A stretch of 64,000 nt of DNA from Porphyra umbilicalis. Taxonomy: Eukaryota > Rhodophyta > Bangiophyceae > Bangiales > Bangiaceae. Below are positions 1 to 10,851 of the stretch, one piece after another (the first letter of the stretch is position 1; the number at the start of each line of letters is the position of its first letter). The position numbers were made by a program, and so were the translations under genes. The notes below the pieces were generated by a model. That model did not search any database. It saw nothing but the letters and a program-made list of their open reading frames with translations, and had not been told where the DNA came from. The stretch lies in assembly GCA_002049455.2 (NCBI GenBank), contig KV918833.1, positions 1-64,000 of the forward strand. Direction: 5' to 3'.

Positions 1-158
1 GCCCAAGAGGCTTCCGTAACTTGATCCGCGGTTCGGGCCGGGGAAAGGTCGCGGTCGGGCCAGAAATCTGACACCTGCGCGAGTAAGGTCGTTGGGGCAC
101 CTCTTAACTAATTTCGCCTAATCCTTCGGGCCCAACCTTTCCCGGGGCACAATAACCT
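1..158. other. Left flank, no gene seen
   Basis: About 160 bases outside the KDZ transposon. I see no ORF, RNA gene or repeat that I can name. If the transposon insertion is read correctly, this DNA was originally continuous with the sequence after 16386. Confidence 0.5.
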
Positions 159-167
159 GTAGTTCTC
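159..167 (+). repeat. Left target-site duplication of KDZ element
   Basis: GTAGTTCTC occurs here and again, same orientation, at 16378-16386, immediately outside the two inverted termini. A duplication of 8 bases (GTAGTTCT) or 9 fits the target-site duplication length known for KDZ/Zisupton elements. Confidence 0.7.
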
Positions 168-220
168 ATGGAGTAAATGAACGTCCCAGTTCGACGTTGC
201 AGAACTCAAGAGCATCCAAT
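168..220 (+). repeat. Left terminal inverted repeat
   Basis: Pairs with 16324-16377. A 24-base core (185-208 against 16336-16359) is perfectly inverted; the core contains AGTTC and GAACT arms separated by nine bases. The outer 17 bases match imperfectly with one gap, and the inner 12 bases differ at two positions, so the termini have diverged or were never perfect. Confidence 0.75.
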
Positions 221-899
221 GGGGTCGCAGCATCTCAACTCGGGCGCAGGAGCCCTGGCAATACAATTAGGCACGGATTGTAGTTGCCACACAGCCCCGC
301 GGTCAGGCGCTACCGGCTTATCATCCGGGCCGGGGATGAGACAGCTGTTCGGTTCATCAGCCGTCTATCCGTCTGTCATGGCCAGCCATCCGCTCTACGT
401 GCAGCCGTCGTACCGCCGTGGGGAGAACGAGGGGTGCTTTCTTGCTCGGGCACGCACAGCACAGCGCATCTTTCTTCTTGTGCGTGAGTATGAGGCAGAA
501 TCGTGGACCAATGAGGAGCCTCATACATCGCTGCGTGGGCGCCCTGCAGGCCGTCCTGGGCGGGAGTATGAGCCGGCCGCCCAGGCTGTAGCGGCGGCCA
601 TTTTTGCACCAGGCTGATCCGGTGCTTTTTGGCCACACATTCACCCCCATCTGCAGCTCCCTTGGGGGGGCGATATTTTCCCGCGCGCGCGCGCTCGCAC
701 TCCATAACGGTCATCAGCGACGGCTGCCGCCGCCGCCACCTGGGGCACTGGATCGCGCCTCCTTTGGAGGCCCTCGCCGTGGGGCCCCTCCACACCCGCC
801 CGGGGCCTCACTTCAGGGCCCTGGGTGGCCCATTTGTGCGCGTCGGCCAGCGCGCTGTCCGCGCGAGCAGGCGAACCGGCCACGGCCGCGCTGGGTGGT

Positions 900-1970
900 G
901 GGGGACGGGCGAGTTTTGCGCGTGGCGCCCGCCGCGGCCGCCGCCAGCCCGCGGCCACCGCCGCCGCTAGCGCGCCCGGGTGCACCGTCACCGGCGCCGC
1001 AGGGGGGTGCGGCGGCGGGTGGTTTTTTCACGCCGCGCGGCGCGCCACGGCCGCCGCCCGGGGCTGCCGTGCGCCGCGGCCGCCGCCCGGGGCTGCTGCC
1101 GCCGCCTGCGTGCGCGGGCGCACCGGCCCGGGGGCGGTGCGGGGGGGGGGGGGGGGCGGTTTTTGCGCGCCGCGGCAGCCGCCCGCGGCCGCGGCCGCCG
1201 CCCGCGTGCGCGGGCGCACCGGTGCTGGCGTCGATTGGGGGGGGGGGGGGGCGTTCTTGTGCGCCGCGCCGTCCGCTGTGGGGGACTGCCACCGCCGCCC
1301 ACGTGCGCGGGCGCACCGGCCCGGCGGCGGTGCGGGGGGTGGGGGGGGGCTGTTCATTGGCGCCGCGCCGCCCGCCGTGGCCGCCGCCCGGAGCTGGTGC
1401 CGCCGCCCGCGTGGGTGGGTGCACCGGCCCCGGCCGCGCTGGAGGGGTGGGGGCGGTGGGCGGGTTTTGCGAGCCGCCTCCGCCGCCCGTGGCCGTCGTC
1501 CCCGCCCGCGTGAGCGGGTGCACCTGCCCCGGGGACGCTGGGGGGCGGGGGGGCGGGCGGGTTTTTCTCGCCGCGCCGCGCGCCACGGCCGGCGCCGGCG
1601 CTGCTGCTGCAGACCGCGTGCACCGGCGCACCGGCCCCGGCGGCGCTGGAGGAGGCGGCGTTCGGGTGCTGCGCAGCGTGCAACGACCGGACGCCGCTGT
1701 CGCCGGCCGGGGCCGCCGCACGCGGCAGCTGCTCGCGGCTGTCGCACAGTTGGCGGCGGCGCTGAGGGGGGCGGAACGTCTACGGTGGGGCGGGAGGGGG
1801 CGGCCCGCCTTCTTTTGTGCGCTGAGCCGCGCGGTGTGCCCGCCCCTCGCGGCTGTCACCGCCACCTGCGGGCACGAGCGCACCTTCCGCGAAGGCGCTG
1901 GGCGGGGGGGACCGGGTGGTTTTTGGGCGCCACGCCGGGCGCCGTGCGGCGACGCGAGCGCCCGCATCAT
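900..1970 (+). repeat. Left subterminal GC-rich tandem array
   Basis: About ten degenerate units of roughly 100-110 bp. Each begins with a T-run followed by GCGCGCCGCG-like sequence and ends in CGTGCGCGGGCGCACC-like sequence; T-runs lie near 913, 1022, 1160, 1251, 1353, 1463, 1560, 1810 and 1918. The array leaves long overlapping ORFs open on both strands, but these are compositional. Its units resemble the reverse complement of the array at 14650-16160, so it reads as a subterminal repeat of the transposon rather than a gene. Confidence 0.65.
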
Positions 1971-2020
1971 CCCCGGAATCCCAGATGCCGCCGCGGCTTC
2001 CACCGTCCTCCTGGAGTAGC

Positions 2021-2758
2021 CACATCATCTCTGCCGTTTTCACTCCGTAGCCACTGCGGAGGCCTCCCCCGCGCTGCCGCCGCCGTTGCTGCTCACGTGA
2101 CGCCGCCGCGGCCGCCCGCGCATTCCTGTCGGGGTTTTGGTGTTCGGCGTTCTTTCCTATTCCGCTGCAGGCTCGCTATATGCGTGTCACGGGGACGTTT
2201 GGGCGTCGGGAATGAGGCCTCAGGCGCCACAGCCGATTCCGCGGCCGACCATGATGCCACCGCCAGTGCTGCAGGGCACGGTGACGCTGCTTTCAAGGCT
2301 GCGGCCGCAAGAACCGCTACGTTCTCTCTCGCACCCGTTGCCAATCAGTTCTACCGCCCGTTGCCACACCGAGTTCTGTGCAGTGCGACGGCAGCTGCTC
2401 CACCTCTAGATTGTTTTCAACGCCACCTGTCTCCTCGCTGTTGTGTCCCATGAACGCTGTGGCTTGTTATCTACCCCCCATTTCTTTGCAAATAAAAACA
2501 GAGGTGTTCCACACGGGTTACGCAGTCGTGCATATGAGCAGAGGAGCGAGCATACTTGGTAGAAGGTCTTTGTGCATGATCAGCGTACGTCCGTTGGGAG
2601 CCGAGGAAAGGAAATGGATACAAGGCACGCAACTGTTTACTCGCCTACCACTTCCAGCCACGAAGGTGCAACAAGGAAGCGAAGAAACGTTCATTTGACA
2701 GGGTGGAAGATGCACGCAAATACAGCCAAGAAAGACACAAAAGAAAAGCGTGCACAAC
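2021..2758. other. Spacer between left array and transposase gene
   Basis: No convincing gene. AATAAA on the plus strand at 2491-2496 could be a polyadenylation signal for transcription leaving the left array, but no plus-strand protein upstream looks conserved. Confidence 0.3.
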
Positions 2759-5700
2759 CTAGACTTCATCTTCATCCCCCGAGGCCTCCCCACCAGAATA
2801 TACTGCACCCTGCGAGTCCGAGGACTCTTGCCCGAGCAGGTTGGCGCGGACAGCAACAGCCCGATGCTTGCTCGCACCACCATCGCCTTGCACAACAGCT
2901 CCATCGGCAACGATTGGGTCGTCCAGGGCGACGACAACCCCAAGACCCCGAAGAGTGTCACGCAGAACGGCGCGGACAGCAGCTTGTCCAGACACCAATC
3001 CATCGGCGAAGAGTTGTTCGCGAGCCTCATCGTCAGCATCGTCGGCGTGGCGCAGATGAACGCCTCCATCCACACATGGCCCTTCCCGTCTCTGCTCAGC
3101 CGCCCCGCCGTAGACTTGGTCCGCGGCGCGTTGCTCACCCCTCGCAACGTTCTCAGCGACGGCAACACGTGAATCAGCTGCAGGCTGCGGTCGACCAGCA
3201 GCGCCATCCACAGCCCGAGCTGCCGCGAGGCCGGCAACGTGACACCGATCGCCACAAAATCCGGAGACGGCCGCTCGTGCGCTGCGTTGGCCAACCTCCG
3301 AAGCGCAGACAAGAACAGCTTCTTGAACGACGGTTTGTACGGTTGCTTGAACGGGGAAGAGGGCGGCGCATTGACCTGCCGCTGCGGCGGCGGCCTGGCC
3401 GGCAGCCGCGCCGGCGTCGCTGATGCCCGCCTCGAGCGCAACGTGATAAGCGGCCTGCACAGCCGCCAGCCCGGCGGCTCGGCCAAAAACTTGGCCGGCT
3501 GCTTGGCCGGCAGCTAGACCTGCCTCCTGCGCCGCCGAGTCGACAGCTTGCACGATTACCACAGGCAGTGCATCGGCGACAGCCACGTGTACGTTGTGGA
3601 GAGGGGCAACGTGGGCGGCAGCGGCAGGGTCGGCGGCAGGGTCAGGGCGCCCGTCTTGCTGCCCGCCGCCTCCGCGTCGACCATCATCGTCATCGTAGTT
3701 GTCGTCATCGCCACCATCCGCTGCATCTGCAGCAGCACCAGCAGCAGCGGCCTGTCGCATGCCGGCTGCGCACGTGCAGCGCCACCGGTCGCAGTAGTCC
3801 TGTACGTTGGTGTGAAAGAAGGCGCACATCCGCCGGTGGCCGGTCTCTTTGCCCAGCTCCCGCCTCATTTTGACCCGCAAGTTGATTGTCGCCGCCAGGA
3901 GCCGCATCTGGATGATAAAGTGGTCTTGCCGCAGGTGGGCCAGGTGCGTCTTGTAGGCCTTGTTGATGGAGTGACGGCTCTCTGCACAGGCAGTGCTGTG
4001 TCTCACAGAGCGTGACGGGTATGCGTCGGCGTCGAAGATGCGCGAGCACCCGTGCTGGTGCTTGACGTTGTGGGGGCGGTCGAGGCTGCACGCCATAAAA
4101 GACTCGTTCACCAACCACGGCACGCGGCGCGCCGCGTTGCGCGCGAGCTGACATGCCGTGTCAAAATAGACGACCTTAGGAAGCAGGGGGAAGCGCTGCA
4201 CGAGCGACGCCAGCACATGCGATGGCGCCTCGGCCTTGTCGAGGAAGTCATAGCCGATGAGCAGACCGCACGGGCACAAAAAGTTTTCGATGCCCGGCAT
4301 GAATGTCTCCGACGTCAGCCACTTGTGCCGGCAGTCGTCCTCGCCGAGCTCCTTGGCTGCCATGGCGCGGAGCGTCTCCCGGTCTGCGCCTACCTTGGAA
4401 GCCCGAGCGGCGTTGACCGCGTCGGCCTTGCCGTCTATAATGAAAGGGCGAACCGGCTCCAGGTCAGGCCACACCTGGCCGCTGCGCACTTCTTCCGCCT
4501 GGGCGTCGGCACGCGCAAGCGAGTGGGCGGTGCAGGAGAGGCGCCGAGACGCAGGGGGCGGACCTGGCCGGGCGGCCACGTGCGCCGCCATCTTGGTGGG
4601 AGACGCCTCTCTCCACTCGCTCTCAAACTCGGTGGAGGCGGAGGGGGCGCGCCGCCGCCACTCCGACTCCCAGAGCGCGTCGACGTCGCATGCGTAGATC
4701 AGAAGCTCCGCGATGGCCCGCGTCATCAGCGGCTCCGTGTCGGCGCCCATGCCGACGAGGCGGAGAAAGGGCCAAACGATGCCCACCGACTCCACCGCGA
4801 CGGCAAAGCGCCGCCAGTCCTCCACCTCCTGAGCACGAACCATCTTGACCGCCAGCGCCCGAATGCGCACCCGGTCTAGACCAGCAAACGCACCCAGAAC
4901 CGGCTGGCCCAAGAAGGTCGACAGGAATCGTCGCACCGTCCGCCACCGCTCCCGCATTTCGACGGCGGGCAGCCCCGTGCCGACTGCCTCGGCAATGGGC
5001 ACAGCGACGGGGAAGGCACCAATGGGCGCTGCAGCGGGCTGGGCACCGCCGCCACCAGCCAGAGCCACAGGGACGCCGGCCGCAATGGGGGCGGCAAAAG
5101 CCGCTTGGGCGGCCTCGACGTTGACCCCCCGGCCACCAACAATGTCACGAGTCCCGGCCGCCGCGGTGTCGCCGTCGTCGTCGCCATCGACGTGCTCCCC
5201 GTCGTCTGTGATCGGCGGCGGGGCCTGGTCCGTCAACCCAAGGGAGAAGTAAGAGAAGAAGAGAAGACTGGCCGCCCACTGCAACGTCATCGGGCTGGCG
5301 ACAACCACTCCCGGCCCCCGCGGCGCAGGCGTGTCCGCCATGGAAGATGCGAGGTCCCTCAAGGCCGCAAAATTTGTCTTGGACAGCCGGACCGCTTCCA
5401 TCCTCTCCGATGTGAGCGCCTTGCGGACCGCAGCGCGTAGGGACGCCACGGGAAGCAACGAGGCAAAGTTGGTGTCGATCGGTACGACCCGGATGTCCTC
5501 CGTCACCCGATAAAGCGGCTGCGACTGGCTCCGCAGGATTGATAGCACCTCCCCGTCGGCAATGACCGCCCAGTACGGGCGGTCGCCGTCAACCTTGCAT
5601 TTCGTGCATCGGAAGAGGGAGGCGGGCACGATCAGCGTCCGTGCGTAGCGGTGCACCGCGGCGATGACCGTCTGGCGCGCCAGCGCCGAGGAGGCCCCGG

Positions 5701-7375
5701 AGAGGGACTTGGACACTTCCAACAAGAAACATAGCACTGCCGCGGCGGAGGAGAGCGTGCTGTGGCCTGTAAAAACCATCTGCGTGATCACGTCCATGAA
5801 GGTCCGCGTGAAGACCGTCTTGGTGGTGGAGGCAAACAGCGACTCGCTCGCGCCATCGTACGGCACAAGCTGGCCGCACGCGCACGTCCATCGTCGCACG
5901 GTCACCGCCACGCGGCCGCGCAGCGTGTGCAGCGTGGCCCCCGAGTTCTTGACCCCCAAGCCATTGTACGCCGCGCCGCATGTGAAACAGACCGCCTCAC
6001 ACAGCACCTCGGGGAAGTGCGTAGGCTCTTCCGTTGCCCGACCAGCGGAGGCGAGTTGGTCCCACAAAAGGCAGTCGGCCACCTCCCCTGTGCACGGGAG
6101 GAAATTGCGGGAGCTCCGCCACCGGGCCTCGTCCGCGAACGCCGCGTCTGCATCCGCGTCGGGCGACACGGTTGGCGCGGACGCGCGCTCCGCTGGCGCC
6201 TCCGGCAGGTGAACGTCCTTGAAGGGGTCGTCAAAGTTGCCGCCCATCTCGTTGGCGGCGGCGGTTGTGGCGCGCAGCTCCGTGCACCACTCGGTCACGG
6301 CCGCCGCGTGCGGACACCACCAGTGGTCCTTCGCGCAGCTCAACTGCGTGCACGCCGCGCGCATGTGCTGGCGCTTCTTGGACCTGCTCTTGCCCATTCG
6401 GGGGCGGATGACCACCACCGCCCAGGCGCCTCCAGATTGCACGGCAAACACGCCGCGCTTCTTGGCCGTCTTGGTGGCAAAGTGCGCGGTGTAATCGCTC
6501 ACCGTCGCCCCTGCCCCATTGTCGAGCTTGGGGAAGCGGTTCAGGAACTCTGCGGCCGTGTCTAAGCCGGCCGCCGCCGTTAGCGTGACCACGGACGCCT
6601 TAAGCGCACGGGCATGGCAGCAAGACGACGATAAGCCGATGGAAGTGCGCATTTCCACCGACTCGGCGCCGCCGCGGCCGCCGCACGAGCAGAGGAAGAG
6701 CACCTCGCCGCGAACGCGGCCACACCACACGGCGTAACCCCGCTCGCCCTCGGACAACACCACCGCCGCACCGTCGGAAACGCATGCAACGCGGAACAAC
6801 GTGCCCTGCGACCCTATGGGCTGCGGCTCCGACGAGATTGCCAACCCCAGCGCCTCGGCGATGCGCGATGCGATGATGCCGATCAGCCCCAGGACCTCCG
6901 GCCGGTCGTCCACCACGTCCTGCTCGGGCTCGGACAGGTAAGCACCGTCACCGATATCGTGATCCCCCGCCCCCGCCGGGTCGACCCGCTCCGTCGGAGC
7001 GTCTGGGTCGGAAGCGCCAGCGGCAGGGTCTCGAGCACCCCGCCGTTGGCGTCGCGGCCGCCGCTGACCGTCGCCCGCCCTGGCAGTCATACCAGCTGCG
7101 CCCGCCCCGCCCGCCCCTCCTTCCCCGCCCGCCACGCCCGCACTGCCCGCAGCACCCGCTCTTCGCCGACGAGTGCGCTTGGTGGGGCGGGAAGGCGCGT
7201 CGGTCCTGGGGCGGCGAGCCCGGAGATCTTGCGGGAAAAATGCGAGGGCTGCGCGCAAGTCCTCGGCAAGGACGATAGGGACCGCCCGCGCGCACCGGCG
7301 GATGGCCAGTATTGGCAGCGGGAGCGCAACACGGCCGTCCTCAGCGTCCCCCTCCGACCCGCCATCCTCCTCCAT
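2759..7375 (-). CDS. KDZ/Zisupton-type DDE transposase, 1538 aa
   Basis: Predicted transposase of the enclosing element. Three candidate catalytic acids are visible: D607 in YWAVIADGE, preceded by a CTKC zinc pair; D1072 in YFDTACQ, preceded by FLCPCGLLIGYDFL; and E1132 in CAESRHSINKAY. The stretch between D1072 and E1132 includes SLDRPHN and HQHGCS, matching the block order of the Zisupton-like family also annotated in animals as HMG domain-containing protein 3. The N-terminal 400 residues hold two CxC/CxH clusters (CSC...CCHA and CAKDHWWCPHA) that look SWIM-like. The first 120 residues are basic and disordered. The last 330 residues are Ala/Gln-rich and end in the acidic DEDEV. The start ATG at 7375 gives MEEDGGSEG. 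The frame is open throughout without introns. Plus-strand ORFs across 2750-3172 are antisense shadows. The family assignment is strong; activity is inferred. Confidence 0.85.
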   Translation of the reverse strand: MEEDGGSEGDAEDGRVALPLPILAIRRCARAVPIVLAEDLRAALAFFPQDLRARRPRTDAPSRPTKRTRRRRAGAAGSAGVAGGEGGAGGAGAAGMTARAGDGQRRPRRQRRGARDPAAGASDPDAPTERVDPAGAGDHDIGDGAYLSEPEQDVVDDRPEVLGLIGIIASRIAEALGLAISSEPQPIGSQGTLFRVACVSDGAAVVLSEGERGYAVWCGRVRGEVLFLCSCGGRGGAESVEMRTSIGLSSSCCHARALKASVVTLTAAAGLDTAAEFLNRFPKLDNGAGATVSDYTAHFATKTAKKRGVFAVQSGGAWAVVVIRPRMGKSRSKKRQHMRAACTQLSCAKDHWWCPHAAAVTEWCTELRATTAAANEMGGNFDDPFKDVHLPEAPAERASAPTVSPDADADAAFADEARWRSSRNFLPCTGEVADCLLWDQLASAGRATEEPTHFPEVLCEAVCFTCGAAYNGLGVKNSGATLHTLRGRVAVTVRRWTCACGQLVPYDGASESLFASTTKTVFTRTFMDVITQMVFTGHSTLSSAAAVLCFLLEVSKSLSGASSALARQTVIAAVHRYARTLIVPASLFRCTKCKVDGDRPYWAVIADGEVLSILRSQSQPLYRVTEDIRVVPIDTNFASLLPVASLRAAVRKALTSERMEAVRLSKTNFAALRDLASSMADTPAPRGPGVVVASPMTLQWAASLLFFSYFSLGLTDQAPPPITDDGEHVDGDDDGDTAAAGTRDIVGGRGVNVEAAQAAFAAPIAAGVPVALAGGGGAQPAAAPIGAFPVAVPIAEAVGTGLPAVEMRERWRTVRRFLSTFLGQPVLGAFAGLDRVRIRALAVKMVRAQEVEDWRRFAVAVESVGIVWPFLRLVGMGADTEPLMTRAIAELLIYACDVDALWESEWRRRAPSASTEFESEWREASPTKMAAHVAARPGPPPASRRLSCTAHSLARADAQAEEVRSGQVWPDLEPVRPFIIDGKADAVNAARASKVGADRETLRAMAAKELGEDDCRHKWLTSETFMPGIENFLCPCGLLIGYDFLDKAEAPSHVLASLVQRFPLLPKVVYFDTACQLARNAARRVPWLVNESFMACSLDRPHNVKHQHGCSRIFDADAYPSRSVRHSTACAESRHSINKAYKTHLAHLRQDHFIIQMRLLAATINLRVKMRRELGKETGHRRMCAFFHTNVQDYCDRWRCTCAAGMRQAAAAGAAADAADGGDDDNYDDDDGRRGGGGQQDGRPDPAADPAAAAHVAPLHNVHVAVADALPVVIVQAVDSAAQEAGLAAGQAAGQVFGRAAGLAAVQAAYHVALEAGISDAGAAAGQAAAAAAGQCAALFPVQATVQTVVQEAVLVCASEVGQRSARAAVSGFCGDRCHVAGLAAARAVDGAAGRPQPAADSRVAVAENVARGEQRAADQVYGGAAEQRREGPCVDGGVHLRHADDADDEAREQLFADGLVSGQAAVRAVLRDTLRGLGVVVALDDPIVADGAVVQGDGGASKHRAVAVRANLLGQESSDSQGAVYSGGEASGDEDEV

Positions 7376-10300
7376 TTCGCCGCCGCCGCAGAAATCAACA
7401 GCGTCGCCGAGCAGCGGAACGGAGAGAAGCAGCCAGTGTCGAGCCCGCCCGAGGACGCGGCGATGGCCGCACGGTTGAGCGGGTCGACGTCGTGGAGGAG
7501 ACGAGGCAGGCCAGAACCTGCCAGGCGTCCGCCTTGACGTCCCAGTCTCGCGGAGTTAGAGACGATGAGAGCACGTCCACAGCAGGGTCGGCATGACCAC
7601 AGCCGAGGAGGGGGGGGGGAGGGTGGCAGGACAATGGGAGCACGTCGGCGGAAGGGGCGACGTGGAGGCGCTGCAGCGAGCAAGATCGGTGATCGCGAGC
7701 GGCCCGCGGAGGTGTGCGGTCCGCTCGCCCACCGCCACACATCTCCGCGCCACAGCTGACAGAGAGCACTTGACCAAGCATGACAGTGCAATAATTCCGG
7801 ATTGTATCCACCAACACGAATATTAAGTACGAAAACGTCCCCTCTTCCCCTTCCAACTCCCGCTTGCAGTGGAGGCCGTCGTTCTCTCACTGTAACCACA
7901 CCACCCTTCTGGCAGTCTCAGTCGCCACTGCTAAGCATCTGGGCGACCAGGTGTCTGTCTCTGGCGGCATTGGCGCCGTCGCGCTGGGGCATGGACTTCC
8001 GCACAACAGCAACGGGCTGCTGCCGTTCCCGCCCGTCTGCTGCCGCTTGGTGCAACCTCAGCCTGGCTTGACGCCCCAGAGTTCCATGGCGGGTGAGCAC
8101 AGGCGCCCATCGCTGGTAGAGCACCCTCCGACTGTGCCGGCGCTGGCAGTGATTGACTGCTCCCCATACTGACAGCCACCTTCGTGCAGAAATACGCTCG
8201 CAGGCAAGACAGCAGCAGCATTTCCAAAAGTTCACATGTCCCCATAGTTGTCCATACATGACGTACCCCGACCTACACGGCCGCATAACATAGTACTGGA
8301 AGCAGCCCACGCGTCGCTTCGTCCATCTGCAGAGCGCCCCTGTCAGTTCGTATACGCACACATACATGGCATCCAGCTGACTGTGTCATACAAGATGGCG
8401 TTGTATCTGGCACGCATTGTGTACGGTTAACAGCCTGACGACGCCGTCAGACTCTCGCCTGTTAATGGCTGGGGTTTCCTTTTTCGACACTCCCTCCTGA
8501 TGGGGGCTCCATTCCAGCCGGTCCGCCACTGGAACCTCCACCGATTGCCTGAGGACTGTCACCGCGTCCCCAGAGGTGAGAAACGACGAGAGAGCCCAAC
8601 CTGACCACTGCCGATTGCCGTCACCGCCACCGCCTCTCCCTTCCACACACCCGCATGCATCGCACAAGCGCTTGTCATTTATCCACTCCCCTGGCTGCGA
8701 TCCCGCCGCGCTGAAAGTGAGGACGGCAGTCTATGTCATTTTCGGCGGCCATCTTGCCGCCTCCCGAGTGGGTCCCACCTCTGATGCTCCCGCCGCAACG
8801 TCCGAGAACCTCGGGCGGCGGAGGCAGCGGCGCAGCGCCGACATGCCAGTCCATCACTCACACCTCCCCACTCCCACCCATTCTCGTGCAGACCCAGGAG
8901 CGTGCAGGCCGAGCGACCGAGTTGCACAACCGCCAAGCGATGCTCCCCGAGGCTAGTAGAATAGGAGGCAGATGCCCGCGTGGCCAGGAGCGAGTGAAGC
9001 GGGGACTTCAATAGGGAGGAGGGGCGGAGTGCTGTTGGGTGGGGGGCTGGGGCGACAGCAGCAGCAGCTGCGACGACGCGGTGCGGGGATGACAATGCAA
9101 GGGAATGGGAAGTAGGAAACGGCGCGACGCTTGGCGCATCCGTCCAATACATGGCCCTCCATTTTCCGAGATACTTCCCTGTCCTTTCGTGGCCATGAGT
9201 TCCTGATATTTTTTCACTTCACACGTGCTGGCGGCGGATCGCGAGCTGTGTCGGGTCGAAAGGCTTGAGCAGATCCGGCGAGAAACACGGATGCTGAGTC
9301 TTCCATGCGACCTCCCTCTCGAGACTAGTGACAGTGAAAAAAGAGGCCGTATCCTGGCAGCCTGCCGCTTGTAGACTTGTGACCGGCCCGCGCGCGGGCT
9401 GGCCCAACCGCCTCTGCCACCGGAGGTGAATGGAGCACGGCGGAGACCCCATCCCCATTGCACCCCTCCTGCGCAAGATCCACTGCCTGGCAGGGGCACC
9501 CCATCAGCGGTGACCGCCTGGAGTCAACGCGGCCTCAAGATGACCTGTTTTGGTCTGCATGGAGGGGGTAAAAGAGAGGTGCACGTTGCGTGCGTGCGTG
9601 GGTGTTGAGGGACCGGGATTGGGGTAGAGCGCCTCTGCACGAGGCCCATGTCCAAGGAGCACCCCATGACACCCTGGATGCATGGACAGAACGGGACAAG
9701 GGGTGATAACCACCCTCGTCTGGTAGAGAAGTCAAGCAGGCGGTGGCGTACAGCGACAGCAAAGATGGCAATACCATGAGCCTCGCGCCCGGTACACACA
9801 TTTTTGCCACTACTGCCGAAGACCCGCTGCGGCTGGCAGGCAGTCTCTGTGTGTCTCCTCCCCGGGGGGGATCCATCAATGGTCGCTTCCAGCAGCCGGC
9901 GACGCGCCCCCTCTGGAGCCGCCACCACACTGGCTGTTGGCCATGCCGCGGACAGATGGCGGCCTCGCCATTCGTGGATGCCGGTCACGACACCACCAGC
10001 CTGTCACAGAGACCCACCTGGCAGATGGCCCCGCGGGCTGCGCTACAATCACGTGACTCAGACACTGCCACCCGACCCGAACCACTGCTGTGGCAGTCCA
10101 GGGGCGGTTGCCACAAGAACCTTCTCCAGGCCTCCGACGATTGAGTCCCCCTTCACCGGGAGGACAAAGAGGAGCGTGGTGGTCTCCTAGGACGCTGCGG
10201 ACGTGTCCGCGAGGAGAGCTGCTTTTACGGGGGAGGCACGGGTGACAGAGACGGTGACGGCGGTGCGGGCGCTGACGGCGGCGGCCGCGTCGGTGAGAGC

Positions 10301-10851
10301 GTGCGACTGGAGATGGAGGGTACACCGGCCGACTGCGACGGTAGCGGCCGCGGTCAAGGAGTTCGTTGCTCCGGCCCAGGGGGGGGCGAGGGCGTGTAGT
10401 GCGTCACCAAGGCCCCTCTGTTGGGGTGCCGCGGGCTAGTTGTCCGGCGGCGGCGGGTCGGGCGGCGGAGGGCGATGGCGGCCGAGGGTGGGGGTGCACC
10501 CGCTCAATGCCGCGCGGGGGTGGGGTGCGCCACGCGGTCGTGGCGCGCAAATGTGCCATCCGCTAGAAACCCTCTAAAAAAGGATGCCCAGTACAGATTC
10601 ACCTGAGGACAGAGAAAGACAGAGGCAGTGGGTTTTATGCTCCGTCGTAATACAGCTCCCGACCCGCCACGGCTTCATTCCGTTCTGGGTTGTAGGACCA
10701 AGCGAAGGGCTCGTAGACAGTATATACGACACAACTGAAAGTGGAGAAACACCTACACACAACAGATACAAGGTAATAAATGAAGGTACTGCTCCAGAAC
10801 ACGTGAGCAGAAGGACAAATAGAAAGGCACTCTAACAACGATAGAAGAAAG
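7376..10851. other. Interior of KDZ element without clear gene
   Basis: About 3.5 kb between the transposase and the second gene. Many short ORFs occur on both strands, none with recognisable motifs or a consistent codon pattern. It may hold promoters for the transposase or small exons that I cannot identify. Confidence 0.4.

Noticed and set aside
1-160. Possible rRNA fragment at the left edge
   Set aside because: No stretch matches conserved rRNA cores that I recognise.
604-2019. Long plus and minus ORFs over the left GC-rich array
   Set aside because: All frames are open because of composition; residues are Arg/Pro/Gly/Ala low complexity, and the DNA is a tandem array.
2518-3486. 322-codon minus ORF overlapping the transposase 3' end
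   Set aside because: The main frame continues to a plausible acidic end; the alternative has no motif. Kept only as a note in the findings.
7918-8367. 149-codon minus ORF inside the KDZ element
   Set aside because: Mixed composition without domain or supporting signals.
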